Assembly (NCBI GenBank): GCA_022823775.1
Contig: JAJEHI010000012.1
Span: forward strand, 1 to 36,763
DNA length: 36,763 bases
Origin: Defluviicoccus sp.
GTDB taxonomy: Bacteria; Pseudomonadota; Alphaproteobacteria; MPNO01
Direction: 5' to 3'
Within the stretch, counting starts at the first letter, position 1; each line of letters begins with the position of its first letter. Made by a program: the position numbers and the translations under genes. Positions 7,272-16,298 of the stretch are shown here, piece by piece. The notes below the pieces were generated by a model, which saw nothing but the letters and a program-made list of their open reading frames with translations, ran no database searches and had not been told where the DNA came from.

Positions 7272-10040
7272 CTAATGCGCCTCGGCCCAGCTGCGGCCGC
7301 GGCCGGTTTCGACGGTGAGCGGCACGCTGAGATGGGCGGCGGTCTCCATGGTCCGGGCGACCAGCGCCGCGGTCTCGTCGAGTTCGCCGTCGGGGACCTC
7401 GAACAGCAGCTCGTCGTGCACCTGGAGCAGCATCCGGGCGCCGAGACCCGCGTCCGCGAGCGCGTCCGGCAGGCGTATCATGGCGCGCTTGATGATGTCG
7501 GCCGCCGCGCCCTGGAGCGGCGCGTTGATCGCGGCGCGCTCCGAGAAGTTGCGCCGCGCCGGGTTCTTGTCCGCGATCGCCGGGGTATGGCAGCGCCGCC
7601 CGAACGCCGTCGTCACGTAGCCGTTGGCCCGCGCGAAGGCCTTGGTGGTCTCCATGTAGTCCCGAATGCCGGGATAGTGCTCGAAATAGGCCTCGATATA
7701 GGCCCGCGCCTCGCTCTGCGGGATGCCGAGCTGGCGCCCGAGGCCGAACGGGCTGATGCCGTAGATGATCCCGAAATTGATCGCCTTGGCGCGGTTGCGC
7801 ACCGCCGGGTCCATCCCCTCCACCGGCAGCCCGAACACCTCGCCCGCCGTGCGTGCGTGGATGTCCGCGCCCTCGTGAAAGGCCTGCTTGAGCGCCTCGA
7901 TATCGGCGACATGGGCGAGCAGCCGCAGCTCGATCTGCGAATAGTCGGCCGACAGCAGCGTATGGCCCTTCTCGGCGACGAAGGCCTTGCGGATCTTGCG
8001 CCCGTCTTCGGTGCGGACCGGGATGTTCTGCAGATTGGGCTCGTTCGAGCTCAGCCGCCCGGTCGACGCGATCGCCTGTCCGAACGAGGTATGCACCCGC
8101 CCGGTCGCCGGATTGACCGCTTCGGCGAGCGCCTCGGTGTAGGTGCTCCGGAGCTTGGCGAGCTGGCGCCAGTCGAGGACCAGCCTGGGCAGGGTATGGC
8201 CCTGCGCGGCGAGCCCTTCGAGGATGTCCGCGCCGGTCCCGTAGGCGCCCTGCTTGGTCTTCCTGCCGCCTTCGAGCCCCATCTCCTCGAACAGCACCGA
8301 GCCGAGCTGCTTGGGCGAGCCGATGTTGAAGTCGTGCCCCGCCTCCCGGTAGATGTCCTCGGCGAGCGCCGCCCCTCTTTGCTCGAAGTCGCGCGAGAGC
8401 GCGCCCAGCACCGAACCGTCGACCTTGATTCCGGTGCGCTCCATGCCGGCGAGCACCGCGACCAGCGGGCGTTCCAGCGTCTCGTACACCGTCGCCATGC
8501 GGTCCGCGACCAGCCTCGGCTTGAGCAGGCGGTGGAGCCGCCCGGTCATGTCGGCGTCCTCCGCCGCGTAGTCGCGCGCCGCCTCCAGCGGCACCTCGGC
8601 GAAGGTGACCGCCTTCCTCCCCGAGCCGGCGACGTCGGAGAACTTGATGTTGGTGTGCCCGAAATGGAGCTTGCAGAGCTCGTCGAGCCCGTGCCCGTGC
8701 ATCCCGGCCTCGAGCACGTATGAGAGCAGCATCGTGTCGTCGACCGGCGACACGTCGATGCCGTAGCGCGCCAGCACCTCCATGTCGTACTTGATGTTGT
8801 GGCCGATCTTGAGGACGCCGGGATCCTCCAGGAGCGGCTTGAGGGCGGCGAGAGCGTCGGTAAGCGGGATCTGCCGCGGCGCGTCCTCCGGCCCGTCGAT
8901 CAGGTCGCCCGTCCCGCCGCCGGGCGCGACGTGGGCGAGCGGGACGTAGCAGGCCCGGCCGGGCTCCACGGAGAGCGAGACGCCCACGAGCTCGGCCCGC
9001 ATCGAATCGAGCGAGGTGGTTTCGGTGTCGACCGCGACCGCGCCCGCGCGCGTCGCCTCGGCGATCCATTGCGCGAGCTCCGCCGCGTCGTCCACCAGCG
9101 AATAGTCCGGCCCTTCCGCCTCCCGGTCCGGCGCGGCGGCGTCATCGCCGGTCGCGGCGAGGCCGACCGCGGTTCCGATCTGGGCCAGCATCGACTTGAA
9201 CCCGTGCTCGCGCAGGAACCCGCCGAGCGTCTCCGCGTCGGGCGGGACCGCGATCAGATCGTCGACCGCCTGCTCCACCGGCGCGTCGATCCTGAGCGTC
9301 ACCAGGTCGCGCGAGACCCGCGCCATGTCGGCGTTCTCGATCAGGTTCTGGCGCCGCTTGGGCTGCCTGATCTCCTCGGCCCGTTCGAGAAGCGTGTCGA
9401 GATCGCCGTAGGTCCGGATGAGCTCCGCCGCCGTCTTGATCCCGATCCCCGGCACGCCGGGGACGTTGTCGGTGGAATCGCCGGCGAGCGCCTGCACGTC
9501 GATCACGCTCTCCGGTCCGACGCCGAAGCGCTCGATCACCTCGTCGCGCCCGACGGTCAGGTTCTTGGCCGGATCCAGCATCGAGACGCCGTCGTTCACG
9601 AGCTGCATCAAATCCTTGTCGGACGACACGATCACCACCTCGTGGCCCTCCTCGCGGGCCATGCGGGCGAAGGTGGCGATCAAATCGTCGGCCTCGAAGC
9701 CGGGCAGCTCGATGCAGGGCACGTTGAAGGCGCGCGTCGCTTCCCGGATGAGGCCGAATTGCGGCACCAGCTCTTCCGGCGGATCGCTCCGGTTCGCCTT
9801 GTAGTCGGGATAGATGTCGTTGCGGAACGACACGCGCGAGCTGTCGAAGATCACCGCGAAGCGGCGCGTGCCGGCATCGCTCAACAGCTTCGCCAGCATC
9901 TTCGAGAAGCCGAACACCGCGTTGACCGGGACGCCTTCCGGGTTGGTCATCGGCGGCAGGCCGTAAAAGGCGCGGAAAATGTACCCCGACCCGTCGACCA
10001 GATAGACCGGTTCCGCGCCGTCCTGTCCGGTCTCCGCCAT
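7272..10040 (-). CDS. polA: DNA polymerase I
   Basis: Repair and Okazaki-fragment polymerase. From ATG at 10040 the product has 922 residues, normal for the family, with all three domains. The 5'-3' exonuclease starts VYLVDGSGYIFRAFYGLPPM near residues 11-30. The 3'-5' exonuclease has VAVDTETTSLD near 337-347, HNIKYDMEVL and AAEDADMTGRL, so its metal-binding acids are present and proofreading is probably active. The polymerase has DYSQIELRLLAH near 697-708, RAKAINFGIIYGISPFGLG near 747-765 (O-helix) and LLQVHDELLFEVP near 870-882. GGAGG about seven bases before the ATG supports this start; the longer open frame to 10463 reads through repeats. It is flanked on both sides by palindromic repeat regions. 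Confidence 0.97.
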   Translation of the reverse strand: MAETGQDGAEPVYLVDGSGYIFRAFYGLPPMTNPEGVPVNAVFGFSKMLAKLLSDAGTRRFAVIFDSSRVSFRNDIYPDYKANRSDPPEELVPQFGLIREATRAFNVPCIELPGFEADDLIATFARMAREEGHEVVIVSSDKDLMQLVNDGVSMLDPAKNLTVGRDEVIERFGVGPESVIDVQALAGDSTDNVPGVPGIGIKTAAELIRTYGDLDTLLERAEEIRQPKRRQNLIENADMARVSRDLVTLRIDAPVEQAVDDLIAVPPDAETLGGFLREHGFKSMLAQIGTAVGLAATGDDAAAPDREAEGPDYSLVDDAAELAQWIAEATRAGAVAVDTETTSLDSMRAELVGVSLSVEPGRACYVPLAHVAPGGGTGDLIDGPEDAPRQIPLTDALAALKPLLEDPGVLKIGHNIKYDMEVLARYGIDVSPVDDTMLLSYVLEAGMHGHGLDELCKLHFGHTNIKFSDVAGSGRKAVTFAEVPLEAARDYAAEDADMTGRLHRLLKPRLVADRMATVYETLERPLVAVLAGMERTGIKVDGSVLGALSRDFEQRGAALAEDIYREAGHDFNIGSPKQLGSVLFEEMGLEGGRKTKQGAYGTGADILEGLAAQGHTLPRLVLDWRQLAKLRSTYTEALAEAVNPATGRVHTSFGQAIASTGRLSSNEPNLQNIPVRTEDGRKIRKAFVAEKGHTLLSADYSQIELRLLAHVADIEALKQAFHEGADIHARTAGEVFGLPVEGMDPAVRNRAKAINFGIIYGISPFGLGRQLGIPQSEARAYIEAYFEHYPGIRDYMETTKAFARANGYVTTAFGRRCHTPAIADKNPARRNFSERAAINAPLQGAAADIIKRAMIRLPDALADAGLGARMLLQVHDELLFEVPDGELDETAALVARTMETAAHLSVPLTVETGRGRSWAEAH

Positions 10041-10111
10041 CTCGCCCTCCGTCCGCCCGGTCCGACGAAGGATGCTGAATGCGCCGGGCTTTGTCGAGCC
10101 GGGGCTATGCT

Positions 10112-10219
10112 CCCCTCCCGCTTGCGGGAGGGGTTGGGGGAGGGCCTCGGCGGGCCTTTGCCGGGCTCCGCCTTTCGCTGGCGCGGCCCCCACCCGGCCT
10201 CCCCCGCAAGCGGGGGAGG
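10112..10219. repeat. Pair of perfect GC hairpins (REP-like)
   Basis: Two 10-base perfect stems with two-base loops face each other about 64 bases apart. The first is CCCCTCCCGC (10112-10121) with GCGGGAGGGG (10124-10133). The second is CCTCCCCCGC (10198-10207) with GCGGGGGAGG (10210-10219). The loops are TT and AA, so the two are near-inverted copies of each other. Such units are common interspersed repeats between genes in GC-rich alphaproteobacteria. Confidence 0.75.
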
Positions 10220-10229
10220 AGTCTTCCGC

Positions 10230-10287
10230 CGTACCGCGGTGCCGCGAGACATGGATGCCCGGAACAATTCCACCGCTGTCCGGTTTA
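10230..10287. repeat. Partial copy of the repeat found downstream of polA
   Basis: Bases 10230-10270 match, in reverse complement, most of 6971-7013, including the stretch around CCGCGAGACATGGATGCCCG. The match stops inside the inner hairpin. It is followed directly by GCTGTCCGGTTTA (10275-10287), the sequence of the middle arm of the concentric element, so internal material has been lost between the two modules. Confidence 0.65.
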
Positions 10288-10338
10288 ACTTCGGAACGGG
10301 CTCTGTGCCGACACGCGAGACCGTCTTCGCCTCCTCGC

Positions 10339-10450
10339 TGTCGCCCCGGCCTTGAGCCGGGGTCCAGGGCCACAGGCACCGTCGTCGCCCAGCTCCCCTC
10401 GGATCGGCATCGGGGGCAGGCCTGGACCCCGGCGCAAGGCCGGGGTGACA
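10339..10450. repeat. 30-base-arm inverted repeat (palindromic mosaic element)
   Basis: Arms 10339-10368 and 10421-10450 are inverted copies with two mismatches, each beginning or ending in the module TGTCRCCCCGGCCTTG. Each arm contains a smaller CCCCGGC/GCCGGGG stem. The same module forms the outer pair of the concentric element at 6896-7215, linking the two regions on either side of polA. Confidence 0.75.
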
Positions 10451-10583
10451 ACAGGGGGGACAAAGAGGGCAGATGCGGGCGGGCCGCGATCCGTGTCTCA
10501 ATCCGGCGGAAGGGTTTCGGGAACGGACAGGAAAAAGCTCGTGGATGGTCGGCCTTTGCCGACCATGACGGGATGGGACAGGA

Positions 10584-11867
10584 CTAAGTCCCGGCCTCCC
10601 CGCCCTCCTCCGCGAGGACGGCGCCGGCGAGGTAGAGGGAACCGCAGACCAGCACCCGGGACGGTCCGGGATGGCGCCGCGCGATGGCGTCGAGGGCATC
10701 GGCGGCGGCGGGGCAGGGGTGCGCGTCGACGCCGAGGGCGCGCGCGGCCTGGGCGAGCCGCTCCGGGGGGTGGCAGGCATAGGCGCCGGGTACCGGCACG
10801 CCGCGGAAGCTCGCGATCCCGCCGGCGAGCGGCGCGAGGAACTCCTCCGGCGGCCGGACGGCGAGATGTCCCATCACAAGGTGCAACGGCAGGTCCGACC
10901 AGCCTTCCGTCACCCGCGCCAGCGCTTCGCCGGCGGAGCGGTTGTGTCCGCCGTCCAGCCAGAGCTCCCGATCCGGGCCGAGCCGCGCCGACAACCGGCC
11001 GCCCGCCAGCCGCTGCAGCCGCCCCGGCCAGCGAGCGGCGGCGATGCCGGCCTCGATCGCCGCCCGGTCGAGGGCCGGCCAGCCGAGCGCCCGCGCGGCG
11101 GCCGCGGCGATGCCGGCGTTTTCCAGCTGGTGAGGACCGATCAGGCCCGGCGGCGGGATTTCGAACGCGCCCTTCGCGTCGCGGAACGACCGGCCCTCCA
11201 TGCGCCATTCCCGGCCGTGCCTCAGCAGCGGCGCGCCGATTTCGGCGGCGCGCGCGGCGATGACCTCGTCCGCTTCCGGGCGTTGCGGCCCGATCGCGGC
11301 CGGGACCCCGGGCTTCAGGATCCCCGCTTTCTCGAAGGCGATCTCGGGGACGGTCTCGCCGAGGAAATGGACGTGGTCGCGCGAGACCGGCGTGATGACC
11401 GAGAGCGCCGGAGCCCGAATGACGTTGGTCGCGTCGAACCGCCCGCCGAGCCCGGTCTCGATCAGCGCTATATCGGCGGGCACGCGGGAGAAGGCGAGGA
11501 AGGCGGCCGCCGTGGTGATCTCGAAAAACGTGATCGGGGCGCCGCCGTTCGCCTCCTCGCAGGCCGCGAGCGCGTCGTTCAGCGGTTCCTCCCCGATCGG
11601 CCGGCCGCGAACCCCGATCCGCTCGTTGAAGCGGATCAGATGCGGCGATACGTAGACATGGGCGCTCAGCCCCGCCGCCTCGCAGATCGCCTTGACGAAC
11701 GCGATTACCGAGCCCTTGCCGTTGGTGCCGGCGACGTGGACGACCGGCGGCAGCGCGCGGTCGGGGCGGTCGAGCGCGTCGAGCAGACGCTCGATCCGGT
11801 CGAGGCTCAGGTCGATCAGCTTGGGGTGGAGGCGGGTCAGCCGTTCGAGAACGGCGTCACTCGGCAA
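10584..11867 (-). CDS. folC: Bifunctional dihydrofolate synthase / folylpolyglutamate synthase
   Basis: Adds glutamate to dihydropteroate and to reduced folates, an ATP-dependent Mur-ligase-type reaction. The 427-residue product shows the nucleotide-binding loop VHVAGTNGKGSVIAF near residues 43-57, the folate/Mg region VYVSPHLIRFNERIG near 71-85, the motif ETGLGGRFDATNV near 138-150, and the C-terminal domain start WLDGGHNRSAG. Length is normal. The start is TTG at 11867, which overlaps the end of accD by 11 bases; no better start is visible. It is the last gene of the aroA-to-folC run and ends in the repeat-rich stretch upstream of polA. accD-folC pairing is common across proteobacteria. Confidence 0.95.
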   Translation of the reverse strand: MPSDAVLERLTRLHPKLIDLSLDRIERLLDALDRPDRALPPVVHVAGTNGKGSVIAFVKAICEAAGLSAHVYVSPHLIRFNERIGVRGRPIGEEPLNDALAACEEANGGAPITFFEITTAAAFLAFSRVPADIALIETGLGGRFDATNVIRAPALSVITPVSRDHVHFLGETVPEIAFEKAGILKPGVPAAIGPQRPEADEVIAARAAEIGAPLLRHGREWRMEGRSFRDAKGAFEIPPPGLIGPHQLENAGIAAAAARALGWPALDRAAIEAGIAAARWPGRLQRLAGGRLSARLGPDRELWLDGGHNRSAGEALARVTEGWSDLPLHLVMGHLAVRPPEEFLAPLAGGIASFRGVPVPGAYACHPPERLAQAARALGVDAHPCPAAADALDAIARRHPGPSRVLVCGSLYLAGAVLAEEGGEAGT

Positions 11868-12786
11868 CGGCGGCGTCCGGCGTCCGCTCGGCGGGCGGCG
11901 CCGGCAGTTCGAGCTCGGCCTCCGGGTCCGGCGTTTCGAGAGGATTCGTCAGCAGGTCGATCAGGTCGGCCAGCGTGTCCCGCATCTCCGCGCGCGGCAC
12001 CACCATGTCCACCATGCCGTGTTCGAGGAGGTATTCGGCGCTCTGGAAGTTCTCCGGCAGGGTCTCGCGGATGGTCTCCTCGATCACCCGCCGTCCGGCG
12101 AAGCCGATGGTCGCGCCGGGCTCTGCGATCGCGATGTCGCCCAGCATGGCGAACGAGGCCGAGACGCCGCCCGTCGTCGGATCGGTGAGGACGACGATGT
12201 AGGGCAGCCCGGCCTGCTTGACGCGCTCGATAGCGATGGCGGTTCGGGGCATCTGCACGAGCGAGAGAATGCCCTCCTGCATGCGTGCCCCGCCCGACGA
12301 GGGAAAGACGATCAGCGCCGCCCTGTCCGCCACCGCGCGGTCGGCGGCGGCGAGGATGCCGTCGCCGACGGCGATTCCCATCGACCCGCCCATGAAGCGG
12401 AAGTCGAAGGCGGCGATCGTCGCGGGCGCCCCCTTCAGCGTTCCGGCGGCGACCAGGATCGCGTCGTCTCCGCCGGTCTGGCTCCGGCTGTCGCGCAGGC
12501 GTTCGGAATAGCGCTTGCGGTCGCGGAACTTGAGCGGATCGGCGACGCAGGGCGCCAGCTCCACGGTCTCCCAGCCGTCGGGGTCGAGGATCGAGCTTAC
12601 CCGCGTGCGGGCGTCGATGCGGAGGTGGTGGCCGCAATGGGAACAGACATGCAGCGCGGCCTCGAGCTCGCGATGAAAGATCATCTGCTCGCATTGCGGG
12701 CATTTCGCCCAGAGGTTTTCCGGAACCTCCTGCTTCTTCCCAACGAGGGCCCGGATTTTCGGGGGGATGTTGGTCAGCCAGTTCAA
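11857..12786 (-). CDS. accD: Acetyl-CoA carboxylase carboxyltransferase subunit beta
   Basis: Beta half of the carboxyltransferase that makes malonyl-CoA for fatty-acid synthesis; its partner AccA is not in this window. The 309-residue product begins [15 protein letters not shown]. It has the four-cysteine zinc ribbon at C29, C32, C48 and C51, then the crotonase-fold carboxyltransferase core with FPSSGGARMQEGILSL and LTDPTTGGVSASFAM. The start is a TTG at 12786 that overlaps the trpA stop as TTGA, with GAGGAGG a few bases upstream inside the trpA end. The Asn-Trp-Leu after the start is the conserved family N-terminus, so this start is firm. Its C-terminal tail of about 30 residues is acidic and proline-rich. 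Confidence 0.96.
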   Translation of the reverse strand: MNWLTNIPPKIRALVGKKQEVPENLWAKCPQCEQMIFHRELEAALHVCSHCGHHLRIDARTRVSSILDPDGWETVELAPCVADPLKFRDRKRYSERLRDSRSQTGGDDAILVAAGTLKGAPATIAAFDFRFMGGSMGIAVGDGILAAADRAVADRAALIVFPSSGGARMQEGILSLVQMPRTAIAIERVKQAGLPYIVVLTDPTTGGVSASFAMLGDIAIAEPGATIGFAGRRVIEETIRETLPENFQSAEYLLEHGMVDMVVPRAEMRDTLADLIDLLTNPLETPDPEAELELPAPPAERTPDAAVAE

Positions 12787-13640
12787 CCGCCGGCCTCCTC
12801 GGCTTCCGGCCCGCGCCCGTTCCGCACCCCGCCGGCCAGCTCGCGGACCAGCGCCTCGACGCCCGGGATCGTTCCGCTTCCCGCGCGCCCGTTCGAAAGC
12901 GTCGACTCGATCCGCTGCACGATCGCCGATCCCACCACCACCGCGTCGGCGAAGCCCGCGATTTCCGATGCCTGCCCGGCGTCGCGGACCCCGAAACCGA
13001 CCGCGACCGGAAGGTCGGTCGCCTTGCGAACCCGCGCGAGCCCGGCCGCCACATCGCGTGTCATCGCCGATTTGGTCCCGGTAATGCCGGTCACCGAAAC
13101 GTAGTAAACGAATCCGTCGCAATCGGCCAGAATCCGCCGCAGGCGCGCGTCGTCGGTGGTCGGGGCCACGAGGCGGATCAGGGCGAGCCCGGCGGTTTCG
13201 GCCGGCCCCCGCAACTCCTCGTCCTCCTCCGGCGGCAGGTCGACGACGATCAGCCCGTCGACCCCGGCCGCCCGCGCGTCGGCCGCGAACGCCTCGGAGC
13301 CGTAGCGGTAGATCGGGTTGAAATAGCCCATCAGGACGAGCGGCGTGTCGGCGTCGCGCTCCCGGAAAGCGGATACCATGGCGAGCGTATCGGCCATCGT
13401 CTGGCCGGCGCGGAGCGCCCGCTCGCCGCCCGCCTGGATCGAGGGGCCGTCGGCCATGGGGTCGCTGAACGGCATGCCGAGCTCGATCAGGTCGGCGCCG
13501 AGCGCGGGCAGCCGGGCGAGGATCGCGGCCGAGGTCTCGCGGTCCGGGTCGCCGGCGGAAACGAACGGGATGAAGGCCGACCGGCCCTCCCCGGCGAGGG
13601 CGGCGAAGCGCCGGGCGATGCGGTCGCGGCCTCCCGTCAC
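12783..13640 (-). CDS. trpA: Tryptophan synthase alpha chain
   Basis: Cleaves indole-3-glycerol phosphate to indole, which is channelled to TrpB. The 285-residue product has the barrel motifs [11 protein letters not shown] near residues 23-33 and [19 protein letters not shown] near 51-69. The catalytic equivalents are Glu53 and Asp64. The phosphate-binding motifs VSVTGITG and [10 protein letters not shown] are present. The start is GTG at 13640, overlapping the trpB stop as GTGA, so translation is coupled. At its 3' end the stop shares TTGA with the accD start. The C-terminal 25 residues are variable and charged. Confidence 0.96.
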   Translation of the reverse strand: MTGGRDRIARRFAALAGEGRSAFIPFVSAGDPDRETSAAILARLPALGADLIELGMPFSDPMADGPSIQAGGERALRAGQTMADTLAMVSAFRERDADTPLVLMGYFNPIYRYGSEAFAADARAAGVDGLIVVDLPPEEDEELRGPAETAGLALIRLVAPTTDDARLRRILADCDGFVYYVSVTGITGTKSAMTRDVAAGLARVRKATDLPVAVGFGVRDAGQASEIAGFADAVVVGSAIVQRIESTLSNGRAGSGTIPGVEALVRELAGGVRNGRGPEAEEAGG

Positions 13641-14845
13641 AGTTCGACCCCCAGCGCCTCGGCGACGGTGAAGACGTCCTTGTCGCCCCGGCCGCACATG
13701 TTCATCACCAGCAAATGGTCGGACGGCAGGCCGCCCGCGATCCGCGCCACGTGGGCGAGCGCATGGCTCGGCTCCAGCGCGGGCAGGATGCCTTCGAGGC
13801 GGCTGCACAGCTGGAACGCCTCCAGCGCCTCGGCGTCGGTGACCGAGACGTAGCGCACCCGGCCCACGTCGTGGAGCCAGGCGTGCTCCGGCCCGACCCC
13901 CGGGTAATCCAGCCCCGCCGAGATCGAATGCGCCTCCTGGATCTGGCCGTCGCCGTCCTGCAGGAGATAGGTCCGGTTGCCGTGCAGCACCCCCGGCGAC
14001 CCGGCGGTCAGCGAGGCGGCGTGGCGCCCGGTGTCGAGCCCTTCTCCGGCCGCCTCCACGGCGTGGATGTCGATCCCCGTCTCGTCGAGAAAGGGATGGA
14101 ACAGCCCCATCGCGTTGGACCCACCGCCGATGCAGGCGACCAGCGTATCGGGAAGCCGCCCCTCGGCGGCGAGGATCTGGTCGCGGACCTCGTTGCCGAT
14201 GACCGACTGGAAGTCGCGCACCATCGCGGGGTAGGGGTGCGGACCCGCCACCGTGCCGATGACGTAGAACGTATCGTCCACGTTGGCGACCCAGTCGCGC
14301 AGCGTCTCGTTCATCGCGTCCTTCAGCGTGCGGCTGCCCGACGTGACCGGCACGACCTCGGCGCCGAGCAGCTTCATGCGGAACACGTTGGGCGCCTGTC
14401 GCGCGATGTCGGTCTCGCCCATATAGACGACGCAGGGAAGGTCGAAGAGCGCGCAGACGGTCGCCGTGGCGACGCCGTGCTGGCCGGCTCCGGTCTCGGC
14501 GATGATCCGGGTCTTCCCCATGCGGCGGGCGAGCAGGATCTGGCCCACCGTGTTGTTGATCTTGTGGGCGCCGGTGTGGTTGAGCTCGTCGCGCTTGAAA
14601 TAGATCTTCGCGCCGCCCAGATGGGCGGTCAGCCGCTCGGCGAAGTAGAGCGGGCTCGGCCGGCCGACATAGTGCTCCAGGTAGTAGCGCAGCTCCGCCT
14701 CGAAGGCCGGGTCCCGTTGCGCCGCGCGCCACGCCCGCTCGACCTCCAGGATCAGCGGCATCAGGGTCTCGGCGACGTAGCGCCCGCCGAACGGGCCGAA
14801 CCGGCCCTGGGCGTCGGGCCCGTCGCGATAGGTGTTGCGTTCCAC
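13637..14845 (-). CDS. trpB: Tryptophan synthase beta chain
   Basis: PLP enzyme that joins indole and serine into tryptophan. From GTG at 14845 the product has 402 residues. N-terminal [17 protein letters not shown] is the family hallmark; the PLP lysine is Lys95 in [12 protein letters not shown]; the phosphate-binding stretch [12 protein letters not shown] follows near residue 240. I preferred GTG at 14845 because GGAGAGAG lies directly upstream and the next residues are conserved. An in-frame GTG at 14875 would add ten residues and overlap the trpF end. The genes trpF-trpB-trpA-accD-folC run without gaps, so tryptophan and malonyl-CoA synthesis share a transcript. No leader peptide or attenuator was recognised. 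Confidence 0.95.
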   Translation of the reverse strand: MERNTYRDGPDAQGRFGPFGGRYVAETLMPLILEVERAWRAAQRDPAFEAELRYYLEHYVGRPSPLYFAERLTAHLGGAKIYFKRDELNHTGAHKINNTVGQILLARRMGKTRIIAETGAGQHGVATATVCALFDLPCVVYMGETDIARQAPNVFRMKLLGAEVVPVTSGSRTLKDAMNETLRDWVANVDDTFYVIGTVAGPHPYPAMVRDFQSVIGNEVRDQILAAEGRLPDTLVACIGGGSNAMGLFHPFLDETGIDIHAVEAAGEGLDTGRHAASLTAGSPGVLHGNRTYLLQDGDGQIQEAHSISAGLDYPGVGPEHAWLHDVGRVRYVSVTDAEALEAFQLCSRLEGILPALEPSHALAHVARIAGGLPSDHLLVMNMCGRGDKDVFTVAEALGVEL

Positions 14846-14867
14846 CGTACTCTCTCCGCCGCGCCCC

Positions 14868-15515
14868 TCAGGCACCGGCCGCCGCCCGGATGAAGGCGGC
14901 GATCAGGGACGTGTCCTTGACGCCGGGCGCGCTTTCGACGCCGGAAGATACATCAACGCCCGGCGCGCCGCTCGTCCGGATCGCCTCGGCGACGGTGTCG
15001 GGCGTGAGCCCTCCCGACAGCATCCACGGGCAGGGCCAGTCGAGCCCCGCGAGCATCCGCCAGTCGAAGGTGAGCGCGTTGCCGCCCGGCATGAACCGCC
15101 CTTCGGTCGACGGTGCCTTGGCGTCGAACAGCAGCCGGTCGGCGATGCCGTCATAGCGCCGGGCCGCCTCGATGTCGTCCGGATCGCCGACCTTGATCGC
15201 CTTCATCGCCGGCTTGCCGGTCCTTCGCCTGATCTCCGCCACGCGCTCCGGACTCTCGTTGCCGTGGAGCTGGAGGAGGTCGAGCCGGGCGACGGAAAGC
15301 ACGCTCTCCAGCGCCTCGTCGGTCGGGTCGACGAACAGGCCGACGACCGTGATGCCGGCAGGCGCGGCGGCGGCGAGCGCGGCGGCCTCCTCCGCGGACA
15401 CGTTGCGCGGCGAGCGGGGAAAGAACACCAGCCCGACCTCGCTCGCGCCCTCCGCGACCGCGGCCTCGAGAACGCCGGCCGTGCTGACGCCGCAGATCTT
15501 TACGCGGGTCGTCAT
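14868..15515 (-). CDS. trpF: Phosphoribosylanthranilate isomerase
   Basis: Catalyses the Amadori rearrangement of phosphoribosylanthranilate to CdRP in tryptophan synthesis. The 215-residue barrel starts [14 protein letters not shown] with the catalytic Cys at position 8. The general-acid Asp is Asp131 in RLLFDAKAP, and the phosphate-binding loop is [13 protein letters not shown] near residues 168-180. The C-terminal [16 protein letters not shown] is the second phosphate motif. ATG at 15515 overlaps the stop of the upstream lapA-like gene as ATGA. All catalytic elements are intact. trpC, trpD and trpE are not in the window, the usual split in alphaproteobacteria. Confidence 0.96.
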   Translation of the reverse strand: MTTRVKICGVSTAGVLEAAVAEGASEVGLVFFPRSPRNVSAEEAAALAAAAPAGITVVGLFVDPTDEALESVLSVARLDLLQLHGNESPERVAEIRRRTGKPAMKAIKVGDPDDIEAARRYDGIADRLLFDAKAPSTEGRFMPGGNALTFDWRMLAGLDWPCPWMLSGGLTPDTVAEAIRTSGAPGVDVSSGVESAPGVKDTSLIAAFIRAAAGA

Positions 15516-15886
15516 CGGGCGCGCGATTTGAGCCGGATCCGGGGCAGCCTGGCGCGGCGCGCCCCGGGCGGCTCGGGAGCTTCCGCGTCCCCGTCGCCCT
15601 GCGCCTCGCGCGCCGCCTCGACCAGGGTTAGCTCTCGTTCGAGCGCGCTCGCCTTGCGCTTGTCGGCGCGCGCGCGGCGCCGCCACTTGCCGTCCGATAT
15701 CCATTGCGCCGATCCGCCGACCGCCATGCCGGCCGCGAGCGCGCCGAGCACCGCGATGTAGACCGGAAGATCGATCTCCAGCGGCAGCGGCCACAGATTC
15801 AGCGTCAGCGAATGGCGGTTGGCGACCGCGAAGACGACGAACGCCGCCGCGACGGGAATGAAGACCAGCCTGTATAAAATCTTCAT
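15512..15886 (-). CDS. LapA-domain (DUF1049) inner-membrane protein
   Basis: A 124-residue membrane protein of the LapA/DUF1049 family. Segment one (about residues 5-23, YRLVFIPVAAAFVVFAVAN) and segment two (about 42-60, VYIAVLGALAAGMAVGGSA) are hydrophobic and separated by the family's short loop NRHSLTLNLWPLPLEID. The C-terminal half is cytoplasmic-type: basic, helical, then Pro/Arg-rich. LapA/LapB proteins regulate lipopolysaccharide assembly in enterobacteria; whether this distant homologue does so is unknown. It sits 42 bases after ihfB and overlaps trpF by four bases (ATGA). The ihfB-lapA-trpF order recurs in alphaproteobacteria. Confidence 0.8.
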   Translation of the reverse strand: MKILYRLVFIPVAAAFVVFAVANRHSLTLNLWPLPLEIDLPVYIAVLGALAAGMAVGGSAQWISDGKWRRRARADKRKASALERELTLVEAAREAQGDGDAEAPEPPGARRARLPRIRLKSRAR

Positions 15887-15928
15887 CCGCGGTCTCGCCC
15901 CGATCGGTCCGGGCGCGGGCGTCCCGGC

Positions 15929-16213
15929 TCAGGAATCCGCGTTCAGCCGGTCGCGCAGGTCCTTGCCCGCCTTGAAGAAGGGCACGTACTTCTTCTCCAC
16001 GTTGACCGACTTGCCGGTGCGCGGATTGCGGCCGACCCGCTCGCCCCTCTCCTTGACGGAAAAGGCGCCGAAGCCGCGCAATTCGACGCGGCCGCCACGG
16101 TAGAGGGCGTCGGAGATCTCATCGAAGATGGTGGAGACGATGCGCTCTATGTCGCGCCGGAACAGATTGGGATTCTGGTCGGCAAGACGCTGGATCAACT
16201 CGGACTTGGTCAT
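15929..16213 (-). CDS. ihfB: Integration host factor subunit beta
   Basis: A 94-residue histone-like DNA-bending protein that pairs with IhfA. It starts [17 protein letters not shown], has the dimer-core stretch [17 protein letters not shown] near residues 43-59, and the minor-groove arm [20 protein letters not shown] near 61-80 with the intercalating Pro in RNPRTG. The N-terminal wording MTKSELI and the downstream [11 protein letters not shown] identify it as IHF-beta rather than HU. It lies between sppA and the lapA-like gene. Length and all motifs are normal. Confidence 0.95.
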   Translation of the reverse strand: MTKSELIQRLADQNPNLFRRDIERIVSTIFDEISDALYRGGRVELRGFGAFSVKERGERVGRNPRTGKSVNVEKKYVPFFKAGKDLRDRLNADS

Positions 16214-16298
16214 CCGCGGCCGTTCCCGGACTCATTCCGCCTAGCTGGCCTTCGATCGTCCTTCCCGGCGGGCGGCCGGCGGCCATCTTCAGGTCCCG

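Larger units (their letters stand above)
10041..10583. other. Gene-free, repeat-rich stretch upstream of polA
   Basis: Between the polA start and the folC stop there is no supported gene. The stretch contains two short perfect hairpins, a fragment of the same repeat family found downstream of polA, and a 30-base-arm inverted repeat. Long open frames on both strands here are by-products of GC-rich palindromes. The polA promoter must be within the first bases upstream of 10040, but I could not pick out a convincing -35/-10 pair. Confidence 0.7.

Noticed and set aside
10072-10587. Possible 171-residue gene upstream of polA
   Set aside because: Composed of repeat translations; no ribosome site and no family resemblance.
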